Source: Akebia trifoliata
Taxonomy: Eukaryota; Streptophyta; Magnoliopsida; Ranunculales; Lardizabalaceae
Direction of reading: 5' to 3'
Assembly (NCBI GenBank): GCA_017979445.1
Contig: CM030716.1
Span: forward strand, 15,395,443-15,459,442
Length of the DNA: 64,000 nt
In this document: positions 12,201 to 24,200 of the stretch, in pieces
How the letters are laid out: every line of letters begins with the position of its first letter
Position numbering within the stretch: position 1 is the first letter of the stretch
Notes under the pieces: generated by a model
The model's input: only the letters and a program-made list of their open reading frames with translations
Told to the model about the DNA's origin: nothing
The model's database searches: none
Translations under genes and position numbers: made by a program

Positions 12201-15200
12201 TTTCAGATTGCAGATGTTACTTTAGTGTTCCTTGATGCCTCTCTAGACTAGCTAAGGTTCCTCAGTGCTATCTTGTGTTGCTTCAAGGTTGTCTCTAATC
12301 TCCCCATGAACTTCCAGAAGAGTACGGTTTTTGTTGTGAAGAATGTTCAAGGGATTGAGTGGTTAGCAGTGACTATTGGATGCCAAGTTGGGGAGCTTCC
12401 ATCCTTCTATCTCAGTCTTCCCTTGGATGCACCTCACAAGAATAAGGCTTTGTGGGATCCAGTTTTTGAGAGTGTTGCAAAGAGGCCAGGTGCATAGCAA
12501 ACTAGGTACCTCTCTAAGGGTGGTAAGTTGACTTTGATCAAGAGTACCTTGTCCAGTGTTCCAAATTACTTTTTTTCTTTATTAGAATGCCAAGATGTGT
12601 GGAACTTAAGCTGGATAGACTCTTCTAGGACTTTCCATGGCATGACAACGAGAAAATGAAGTATCATTTTGTGAGTTGGAGTCGGATATGCACCCATAAG
12701 TACAAAGGAGGGTTGGGTCTTAGAAAGTTGGGAGTTCTGAATTCATCGCTTCTGGGAAAGTGGTTATGGAGATTTGGGGTAGAGAAGCATAGCTTATGGA
12801 TAAAAGTTGTGGTGGATAAGTATTGTACGAAGATTATGTGATGAGAGAGTGAGGATCCTATTGGAAAATAGTAGATAGTAGTAGTCTAATTTTGTTATTT
12901 CTATGTTTCTTTATTTCTATGTTTCTTTTTCTATGTAAGGACATTTATGTCCATTCACCTATGTAAGGGCATTTTTGTCCATTCACCTTTTTTATTATTA
13001 TATATATCTGCCAAGCTCTTAATTAGAGACTTGACAATCCTACAATTCTTCTTGGTATCAGAGCCATTAGAATTCCTCTCTTGGTTCTCCTTCGATCTCC
13101 TTTATCTTTTTTTTTTTTATCACATGCTGCGATAACTCTCTGCGCTGTGTTTCATGCCCTATTTTGTTCATCGTTAGCCTATTAGCTGGACTGTTGGGTC
13201 CCTTTTTTATCTGCGATAGCAGTACTGCAGCCTGTGGAGGCGTGCGACAGCACTTAGGGTGCCTTTAGAAACCTACGATATCGGTTCGGATACTATCGGA
13301 TATCCGATATTTTTTTCGGATTCGAATTCGGATATAGCACTAGTGCTGTGTGTGATCAACGATAGCAACTACGACTTCCTGGCTTTGATTCTCGACAGTT
13401 AGAACGCAGACGAACCGGCTATAACCACCGTCTTCTCCGGTCGGCAATCGTTTAGGATTTTTTATCGGTTCGGTTATTATCGGATATCCGATATTTTTTT
13501 CGGATTCGAATTCGAATATAACACTAGTGTTGTGTGTGATCAACGACAGCAATTACGACTTCCTGGCTTTGATTCTCGACAGTTAGAACGCAGACGAACC
13601 AACCATAACCACCGTCTTCTCCGGTCGGCGATCGTTCAAGATTTTTTATCGGTTCGGATATTATCGGATATCCGATATTTTTTTCGGATTCGAATTCGGA
13701 TATAGCACTATCCGATCGGATAGCTATCCGTTGACAGCCCTAGGTGACCCTCCTTATTTTCGACTGTACGAGATCTCCCTTCAATCCACAAGTTACGTCA
13801 CTTCTTGTTTAGTATAAACTATGACATCTATTCACGAGATAAAGGACTCCCACACTGCTCTTGGGGGAAATTCTTCTGCACAACGGATTACTACTGCTCT
13901 GTTAGATAGTCGTAACTTTCAGTCCTGGTCTCGGTCTGTGTGACTTTATTTGGGTAGTAGAGGTAAATCCGGTTGGTTATTGGGCACCATCCCTAAGCCA
14001 CCCCCTACTGATCCCAAATTTGAACAATGAGAAATCGATAATTGTACCATTCTTGGATGGTTATTTAACTCTATGGAACAACGCATCTATACCATGTTCA
14101 TGTACCATGAGACTGTCTCTTCTTTGTGGTCGGCCCTCACTCAGACATATGCGCATGCTATGAATGACTCGAGGATTTATGAGATGTATCGGGATATTGC
14201 TCAAGCTACTCAAGCCACTCAGAGTGTTGCAGATTACTTTGGTTTCCTTCAGTCTCGTTGGGAGGAGCTCTCGCACTATGAGTCTATGGCTGAGTTGTCT
14301 GCAGAAGCAGCTGGGTATGTGGTTAAGCAGATTGGTCGACATCAGACATACCAATTCCTCATGGGTCTACGTCCTGAGTTTGAAGTACTTCGGACACAGA
14401 TTCTTAACACCACTCCTTTACCATCTTTATTTGAGACATTTGCGACCATTGATAGTGATGAGCGTCGTCGCCGTGTAGCTTCTTCTCAGACTCAAGTCCC
14501 TGGGATTATCTCTGCCCCAGCTACAGATCAGATGGCTCTAGCAGCCAATTCAGGGTTCTCTGATTCTCGGACTCAAGGACATGGCAGTCAAGCCCGTGGA
14601 GGCCGTGGACGTGGTAAAAGGAGTGGCCTTACTTGCAGCCATTGTGGGAAGGTTGGACATGAGAAGATCCGTTGCTTTCAGCTTTATCCCCACCTTTTGA
14701 AATCTTCTGTGGGACAACCTTCTGTGGGACATCCTTCTCCTCGTGCTGCTACTGTAGAGTCTGCATCAGTTTCTCAAGCGACTCTTGGCACCATCGATTT
14801 GCAACATCTCCAGACTCAGATTGCAGCCATTGTACAGGATCAGATCCAGGCTCACACTCCCTCATCCTCGACTGTTGCGTCGGTTATTACACCTCAAGGT
14901 ACATCCTCTGCACTTCATACTACTCAGTCCGGCTCTGCTCCACTGACATGGGTAATTGATTCTAGCGCCTCTGATCACATGACTGGTGAGTCTAGTCATT
15001 TTACATCCTCTATTTTCCCTACTACTCATAGGGAGGTTCGTCTTGCTGATGGATCCCTCACACCTATCCATAGCAAGGGTACTATCTCATTATCGCCTAA
15101 TTTTTCTCTTGACTCCGTGCTTCATGTCCCTCACCTATCTCTTAACCTTTTATCCGTGAGTAGCATTACTAAATCTTTAAATTGTTCTGTAACATTTTTT

Positions 15201-18200
15201 CTTACTCACTGTATTTTTCAAGACCTAACTTCTAGGAGGATTTTTGGCAAGGGGTATGAGAAGGATGGGTTGTACATATTTGGATCTCAATCCATTACGG
15301 CTCCAGCTTCTGTGCTTCCATCGTCTAGGAGCCATACTTTTTCATCTCAGTCCTTAGATTTATGGCATGCTCGCTTAGGACATGCTAATTTTCAGCACTT
15401 GTGTTCTTTATTTCCTGCTTTAAAAACTTCTTGTAGTGGGCACAAATTTCAGTGTTCTGTGTGTGAACTCTCTAAACACACTCGTACCTCGTATGCATCA
15501 GTTTAATGCAATATTTGATTTAGTTCATTCTGATGTTTGGGGGCCTTCACCTGTTACTGCATTTAATGGTCATAGATATTATGTTACATTTATAGATGAT
15601 TATTCTCGTTGCACTTGGGTTTATTTGATGCGTTCTCGTTCTGAGGTGCTTCCTATTTTTGTTAATTTTCTTAAGATGATTCAAACTCAGTACAACATCA
15701 CTGTTAAATCTCTCAGGTCAGATAATGGGGGGGAATATATTTCGGATGGGATTCGTTCCCATCTTCATGAGAATGGTATGCTCCATCAGTTGACATGTCC
15801 TTACACTCTTGAGCAGAGTGGGGTGGCAGAACGTAAGAATCGTCATCTCATGAATACAGTCAGGTGTCTTCTTCGAGGCATGCATGTTCCTAAGGCATAT
15901 TGGAATATGGCAGTTCTAACTGCGACTTTTCTTATTAACCGCGTTCCGAGTCGCAGCTTAAGAGGACAAGTACCTCTTCATGTTCTTCAACCCGACCGCA
16001 CTCTCTTCCCCATTACTCCTAGAGTCTTTGGGTGCACATGCTTTGTTCAAGATAGGACTCCCACTCGTACTAAATTTGATGATAAAGTTATTCGATGCGT
16101 CTTCTTGGGTTATTCTACTATGTCCAAGGGGTATCGGTGTTATGATCCGGTTTCTCACCGTGTCATACATTCTCTTGATGTTACATTCTTTGAAAATATT
16201 CCATATTTTCGTAATACTTCTACTTTGCAAGAACATTTTTCTTCGCAGGACCCATCACCTATAGTGCTACCCTCTCCGATCTTTCATTCACCTCCGTCGG
16301 AGTTTCAGGTCTACACTCGTCGCCCTCGTCCATCTCCACCTTTGCCAACCTCCTCCTTGGACTCAGGTATATTATCTCCTACTCTTACACCTATATCTGC
16401 TCCTATTCCTTTTGTTTCTGACTCTCATTTACCTATTGCTCTTCGCAAAGGTAAACGAGGGTGTGTTACTGATCATCCCATTGCTCAGTTTGTCTCTTAT
16501 CAGGGTCTTTCTCCTTCTTATCAGGCCTACCTTGCTCTTATTGATTCTATTCGAGTTCATCGGTCCGTATCAGAGGCTTTGCAAGATCCTTAGTGGACTA
16601 GAGCTATGACTGTTGAGATGGATGCTTTGCAAAAAAATAATACCTGGGAACTTGTTACCCTTCCATCTGGGGAGCGAACAGTTGGTTGTAAATGGGTCTT
16701 TACGGTGAAATACCTTGCAGATGGCACTGTTGATCAGTATAAGGCGCGACTAGTTGCTAAGGGGTTTACGCAGACTCCAGAGAAGGATTTTGGTGCCACA
16801 TTTGCTCCTGTTGCCAAACTTTCCACTGTTCGTCTTCTTATCTCTTTAGCTGCTTGTCACTCATGGCCTCTTCATCAACTCGATGTGAAGAACGCTTTCT
16901 TGAACGGTGATTTGACTGAAGTTATATATATGGACCCCCCTCCTGGGTTTCGTCTTCAGGGGGAATATTGTAGGAAGGTATGCCGCCTTCTCAAATCTCT
17001 GTATGGTCTGAAACAGTCCCCGCAAGCTTGGTTTCAGCGTTTTTCAGAAGTTATTTTGTCTATGGAGTTTACCAGACGCCACTCAGATCATACTTGTTTT
17101 GTTCATCGAGGATTGGATGGTCGATGTGCCATTGTTCTAGTATATGTAGATGATATTATCTTCACAGGAGATGATGCCTAGTGGATTGACAGAGTGAAGA
17201 TGATATTGGGTCGTGTTTTTTAGGTTAAAGACTTGGGTCCTCTCAAGTACTTCTTGGGGATAGAAGTAGCTCGCTCTCGACGAGGTATTTCACTATCTCA
17301 ACGCAAATACACATTGGACCTTCTTCAGGATACTGGTATGCTTGGTTGTCGTCCTGCCTCTTCTCCTATGGATCAGAATCATCGACTTCATATTGAATCT
17401 GGTGATCTATTATCTGATCCGGCTTCTTATCAGAGACTTGTAGGTCGTCTGATTTATTTGACTAATACTAGACCGGATTTGACCTTTGCGGTTAGTGTAG
17501 TCAGTCAGTTTATGCATGCTCCACGTACATCTCACCTTGAGGCCGTTCATCGTATTCTTCGCTACTTAAAGTCACGTCCTAGCCTTGAGCTTTTCTACTC
17601 ATCCACTGCTCAACCACATTTGTCATGTTTCACTGATGCTGATTATGCGGGCTCTCTTACAGATAGGAGATCTACCTCTGGTTTTTGTACATTCCATGGA
17701 GGTAACCTTATCTCATGGAAAAGTAAGAAACAGAGTGTGGTCTCTCGTTCTTCTGCTGAAGCTGAGTATCGTGCTATGGCTCTTGGGACATGTGAGCTTC
17801 TCTGGCTTCGATCTTTACTAACAGAATTGGGATTTCCCCTTTCTGGTTCTTCCTCGTTGTTCTGCGACAACAAGTCTGCTATCATGCTTGCTTCTGACTC
17901 AGTTCTTCATGAACGAACTAAGCATATAGAGGTTGATGTTCACTTTCTCAGGGAGAAAGTTCGATCTGGTGCCCTTCAGACAGTCTTTGTATCTTCTTCA
18001 GATCAACTTGCCGACATGTTTACAAAGTCTGTTGGTCCTTCTATCTCTAACTCTCATCTTATCAAGCTGGGTTTAGTTGATATATTTGTTCCAGCTTGAG
18101 GGGGAGTATTGAAAAATAGTAGATAATAGTAGTCTAATTTTGTTATTTCTATGTTTCTTTATTTCTATGTTTCTTTTTCTATGTAAGGACATTTATGTCC

Positions 18201-21200
18201 ATTCACCTATGTAAGGGCATTTTTGTCCATTCACCTTTTTTATTATTATATATATCTGCCAAGCTCTTAATTAGAGACTTGACAATTCTACAATTCTTCT
18301 CCAAGGGTCTCATGGGTGTGGTGTATGGAAGGGAATCTCTTAAGGTCCATCCCCTAGTGCATACAAGAACTCAGTTCTAAGTGAGTCGAGGCGATATAGT
18401 GAGGTTTTGGGAGGATAAATGTGTAGGAGATGGCCCTCCAATGGTTCTCCTTCCGCAGCTTTTTGGACTTTCTTCTAAAAAGGGTCAGCCCATCTCTAAC
18501 TTCTTGGTGTTTGAGAACAATAAGATCACTTGGGACTATGGTTTTAGATCTTTCTTTGATTGGGATGTAGAGGAGTTGGGGATGCTTACTAATCTCTTGG
18601 CAAGGGCTTCAGTGGCTTCTAGAATGGATGACAAGTGGGTAGGAGAGGGAAACCAAGGATGGGGTTTTCACAATACGGTCTCTTTATAGCTCCCTACCCT
18701 AGCTCATGGGGATGGGGTGGGGTTTCCTTCGTTAACAGTTGGGGAACCAAAATTCTCGTTGAAGATCTCCTTCTTCATTTGGTATGCGATTTTGGAGAAG
18801 ATCCTGACTTTGGATCAGCTTATTTGAAGGGGTTTCTACTCGTCAAACCTGTGCTCTATTTGTGCAAAAGTGAAGGTGAGACGGCTAACCATATTCTAAT
18901 CCATTATTCCTTCACATGAACTGTGTGGGCTCCTTTCTCGGGTTTGTTGTGAGTTTCAACTTGCTAAACCAGGTTGACAGGGTCCTTTCTGAGTCTTTGT
19001 TGGGGGCTTCTTTTTGTGCAGTCAAGAGAATTCTATGGTCTCTTACGCCATTTGTTATATGATGGGAAATTTGGTGGGAGAGGAATTAGAGAGCATTTGA
19101 AGGAAAGGAGCTTGCCTTGGATGATGTGATCATGTCTATTATGGGCTTACATTTTTTCTGGTGCAAAGTGTTTAAGGAATTTATGGGTGTCTTTTTCAAT
19201 GATTTCATGGGCAGATGAGAGTGGGTTTGTAATATTTAACCCTTGTAATTTTGGGCCTGCCCTGTCTTTGTTTTGGTTTGCCTTGTATCTGTTCTCCTTG
19301 GTAACCTCGACCACCTTTTTAATATATTTTGTTATATTTTCCTATAAATAAAAAAATGGAAGGTCCTAACTTGGTAAGTTGGTACAGTCTATGATTGATA
19401 ATACCAATGAATTTAGACGATGACTCATGAAACAAGGTGTTGGGCTGGCCAATGCCATGAGGCACAAGCATAAGCCTCACATACATGAATTTTTTAAATA
19501 AATAATGTAAAGTATATAAAAAAAATTGGTTAACCATCACATATTTTCAAATCCACATACAAAATCAAATTCCAATTTGTAGTCCCCCTAAATTATAGTA
19601 AAATAAAATATCACTATTTTCTATTTTAGCAAGGAAAAAATATTTCATAATTGAAAATTTCTATGGTAAATAAATATTTTATATTTATTTCAAAAGTATA
19701 AATAAATGCCATTTTTCATTAACTTACGTTGCATAATGCTAAATACTAAAAAAGTTCATTTATAAATCAAATCAATTCAACTACTTCCTTTGCATATATT
19801 ATTATTGCATTTCAAATATGTTTATAAATGCTCCAATTATGTGGTTTGCCAGCGTGTATAGGACATGTACACAGTGTCTCGATACTTCTGTCGATACCGT
19901 GTCTAGTGGCCAAGGAGTCCCAACTATGTTGGGCCTGCTCGCAAGTAGTCATCTACATATGTATGTGTCACGTGCCAATGTATCCTTGCACAAGTGTCTT
20001 TGTACGTGTCATAGTAAGTGGGCCTCTTTGTTGAGATTTTATACTGAGCTTGGACCTTGATAAAGCCCAATATGATTGAGCTCAGGTTTTGACGTTCCAT
20101 TATGAACATAAGGGAAAGACTTTGCATCATCTTTGAGGGAGCGGTGTTTATTAAAGCTAAATGTGAAGCCCAAGCTCTCAACTGAGCACATGCCAAGCAT
20201 GAGTCAAGTATTGCCTAGTACGACCAAGCAAGTGTACCATGGACGTGTCCCTGTAACATGTTGCCTAGTAGCGAGTCCCTATACAAAACTTGGAAGGATA
20301 TTTGGTGCGGTAATTTGTCTCTATCAACTCAATTTTCATCATTGTACGCTTATTCGTTGAAAAAGAAAAGGTCAGTGAAGCATTGTCTGATTCGGAATGG
20401 AAGCACTATCTCTTAGGATTTGGGATTTTTGAGGAATTTTAATGACTAGGAGATAGCAGAGGTAACATCTCTCCTAGATCTCCTAAATTCTCTCTAATTC
20501 AAAGGGAACGAACAAGATAGGAGGAATGGTTCAAAGCTAAGGATAAGAGGTTTTCCAGTAGTTTTTTCTATAAATGCTTGCTTCTATCATTCGAGGTCTC
20601 TATCTCAACGTCCATCGTTTGGTCTGCCTTTGTTCTGTCCAAGGTATCTTTCTTTTTGTGGCTTGCTTCCTTGGGTAGGATTCTCACCTTGGATAATTTG
20701 ATTTCTCGAGGGTGGACTACTCTAAACTTTTGTTTTCTTTGTTCGAGAGATAGGGAGTCTACTTGACCAAGCTGGATGTTCTTCTTGTCCCATTTTTAGG
20801 TGGTTTGGATTTTCCTTCAATCATTCTTCGTGCTCTTGGAAGGTTAGGGTTTCAATATCTTCTCTTAGAAAATGAAACCTTTGGATTATCCTTCCATCGG
20901 CCATTGCTAGGGGTCTTTAGAAAGAGAGAAACAACAGGGTGTTCTAGAGCAAGGAGAGTACGTCGCAAGCGATGATTCTAGAGGTTTTGGGCTCCCTTTT
21001 CTTTTGGTCGAAAATAAGTAAAGACTTTGCGAGCATGGGCTTCCAGGGTTTCGTTTTCAATTGGGATTCCATTTGTGGCTCTTAGCCCTCCATCAGGCAT
21101 GTTTTTTCTTCTTTTTGGTTTGCTTGTTTTATTTTCGTTTCTTCTCTTTATATGGGGGCTATCTCAACATCCGTTTTCCCTTTTTGATTCTAATAAAAAA

Positions 21201-24200
21201 ATTACAATTATCAAAAAAAAAAAAGTTGTCAATTATTGTCCCTTCATGTGTTGCCTTCCATGTGTCCATCTGTGTGTGGGTCTCTTTAGGCTTACTTGTA
21301 GGTCCTTATCTGCAAATATGGCACAGTTAGCCATCTCACTAATCACAAGCTTTACAAGTGGTATCAAAGCAAGCGTCCTAATTCTTATAATCGAGCTATG
21401 GCACGGGTGTTTGACTTTTGCAGACCAACCAGCATCATCAACAGCACATACAAGAAGGAACGTATAGAGCTTAGCAACGCTTACATGACCCATCTAACAG
21501 CATGATCAATGGCATGGCATTACCACATCACACGTGGATCAGTGGATTCTCATAGTTGGTGCTGCTGCGTATGCAGCCATGGTAAGAGACTATGATCCAA
21601 CTACTCGATACAACCATCTATTAGATAGTGTCCTTAGGCACCACAATGCAATCATATCATATCTCAGCTGGGTATGCATATTCTAGGTGACCATGTGAAC
21701 AACCTAGAGAACACTTGCATTCCCATAGGAGCAAGTAAACGAGCTTACAACCATTGCGTTTAAGGGCCCTAGCACCAGTGAGAACAGCAAGATGTGCATT
21801 ACCTGTGCCGCGAGCTTATATGGTGCTAATGACACCAACAAATTGGATAATTACCTATTTGACATGGAGCAATACCTTCTAACCATGAAACCGAAGTCAG
21901 AGAAGGTGAAGATTACAATAGCAACGCATGTACCACACGGGTACCAAGCCATGGTGGCATACTAAATTTGCTAAGATGGAGAATAGTCAATGTCGAATAG
22001 AGAAGTGCGTCAATCTCAAACATGAACTAAAGAACCAGTTCCTACCTGAGAATGTGAATTTATAACTCGGAGAAAGTTAATGGCAAGGTCCATAAATTGT
22101 CAGGCAGTTCTCAGCACTAATACTCGACACATATGGGCGCCCTCCACCTGTTGAATGCAATCAACAAGCACACCGAGGAAACTAAGGGTCCCTGACGGGA
22201 GGGGCTAACCTACGTGAACATTGTACTGAATGGGAAGACCATTAGCGAATGTGCACGTGCATGTGGGTTTCTTTAAGCTTACTTAAGGTTATTACTGTTA
22301 ACCAACCAACTACTCCAAAAGACCGATCTGTTGGAGAGGGGAGAACTATGAATATAAGAGGGTCACGGGGCTTAATTGGGGTATGACACTCTTGAGAGTG
22401 GAGGAAAATATATACTCAACACTCCCCCTCACCCATAAGGTAGGAAAGAATTGAACCCGTGACCTATACGAACCTAGCGCTCTGATACCATGTTAACCAA
22501 CCAACTACTACAAAAGCCCGATCTGTTGGAGGGGAAAACTATGAATATAAGAGGGTCACAGGGCTTAATTGGGGTATGACACACCCAAGAGTAGGAGAAA
22601 ATATACACTCAACAATTACCTGTAAGTGTCACAAGGTTAGCTATCTCACTAAACATAGCCGTGATACAATGAAAACAAAGAAATAGAATAAGAAGACGAA
22701 AATATAAAATATGGTTAAGATAGTTTTGAAAAAAAATATAAGAAAATTTGCATGAGTACGGCTTGACCAAAAAGCATATGTGAATAACGGCTTACAGCAT
22801 ACGCATTTTGGTATGAAGTGTACATCTCAGTTTTATGTATTTTTCATGTGCCTCAGGCATTTTTAGTAAGCCTTGCTTTGAGGCATAAGCGTTGCATGCC
22901 CTTGAAAATATTGAATAATACCATAAGCCTGATATCAAGGCCTGGCCTTGACCCTCATGCCTAACAAAAAAATGATGGTGGGCTGATATAATTATTCTTC
23001 AAGAAACTAAGTTGAAATCTATCGAGATACAAATAATGAAAGAGATATGGGTTGCAGAGACTTTGACTGGTGTTTCTCATCGTCTATATGGGCTTTCGGG
23101 GGTAGTTTAACTAAGGGTACCAAAGGATGATGTCAATAGAAGACTATTTGATTAAAGCCAACTCAATTTCCTAGCTATGTACCCATGTCAAGGATCATTT
23201 CAGTTGGGTGCATAAATGGGTTTCTTGTTCATCAAACAAATACTAGATGTCTCATTTGCATGAGTTGGATAACATTAGGGGTATATGAGATCTTCCATGG
23301 TGTTTGAGTTGGGGATTTCAATATGATTATATTTATTCAAGGTGAAAAGCACGGAGCTAGAATTAAGGAGGGACTATGAAGGATTTTGTCAAAGTCATTA
23401 TAAGAAATGTGTGAAGAATATAATTCTAGGGTTAGAGAAGAGAAGAAAAGAAGAGGAGAGAGAGAGAGAGAGAGAATCAAACTCCTTAGGTTGACCCTCC
23501 TCTATGTCATGTATATAATAGAGAAACTAGGTGGTGGGGACACATTGACACTAATAGAATATAAACATAAGTAGTGAATTCCCCACCCCCACCACAATAT
23601 CTATCTATTTCACTCTTGTACTTTCAATGACCACATTTTCTCAGCCATAAAGGTAGAGTAACAATTTGGGTGTTTGAAGGAGAAATGCCATCATAGAACA
23701 ATGGTGTTCATGGGGTCGAGAGAGAAAGAAAAGTTTCGTTAGACCCAACCCAAGTGACATTCCAAAGGCAATGAGAGGGATTCCAAATTACAAATTCTCC
23801 ATGTTCAGCAAGATTTGGATATTAATAGTGAATATAGGGTTTCTCTCAAGGTGTGAAGATGAAATTTGGTGGAGAGAGAGAGAGAGTCGTTAACATTCTG
23901 TAAACAATTTTTTGTGTCTGAAACAATTGTTTTTTTCTTTTTTTTTCTGGTTTATCATTATCAAGTACTCAATTACTCCTACTTTAGCATTGTGCGTCAT
24001 TGACTTTTCTTGTTTTAGGCATGGGACGGGATTGATTTCTTTGTTTTGGTGTGTTCTGGTAGTTCCTTTGCCTGTGCTTTTAGGTCACCTCAACCTCCAT
24101 CTTTTCTTTAATATAATTTTAGTTTAGTTAAACACATATTATGGAATTAGTACTCATTTCTTTTCTTTTTTCCTTTTTTCAACAAGTATAGAGTTTATTA

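Larger units (their letters stand above)
12859..18300 (+). mobile_element. Copia-type LTR retrotransposon inserted in LINE 1
   Basis: It has 194-bp LTRs (12859-13052 and 18107-18300) differing at three positions, a tRNA-Met type primer site TGGTATCAGAGCC at 13053, gag-protease-integrase-reverse transcriptase-RNase H in the copia order, and the purine tract GAGGGGGAG (18098-18106) directly before the 3' LTR. LINE 1 coding sequence resumes on the far side. The LTRs start TATTG rather than TG, and no clean 5-bp duplication is visible (GATCC on the left, CCAAG on the right). The element is young by LTR identity but already disabled. Confidence 0.93.

Noticed and set aside
12851..18310. A clean 5-bp target duplication around the copia element
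   Set aside because: GATCC on the left and CCAAG on the right do not match under any boundary that fits both LTRs; recorded as not seen.
18381..18919. Two open frames of about 100 codons after the copia element
   Set aside because: They are pieces of the LINE 1 C-terminal region, not independent genes.
22422..22490. tRNA-like sequence (TGGTATCAGAGC plus GGTTCAATTC)
   Set aside because: It is the primer site and internal region of a TRIM bounded by LTRs and target duplications, not a tRNA gene. The same holds for 26229-26294.
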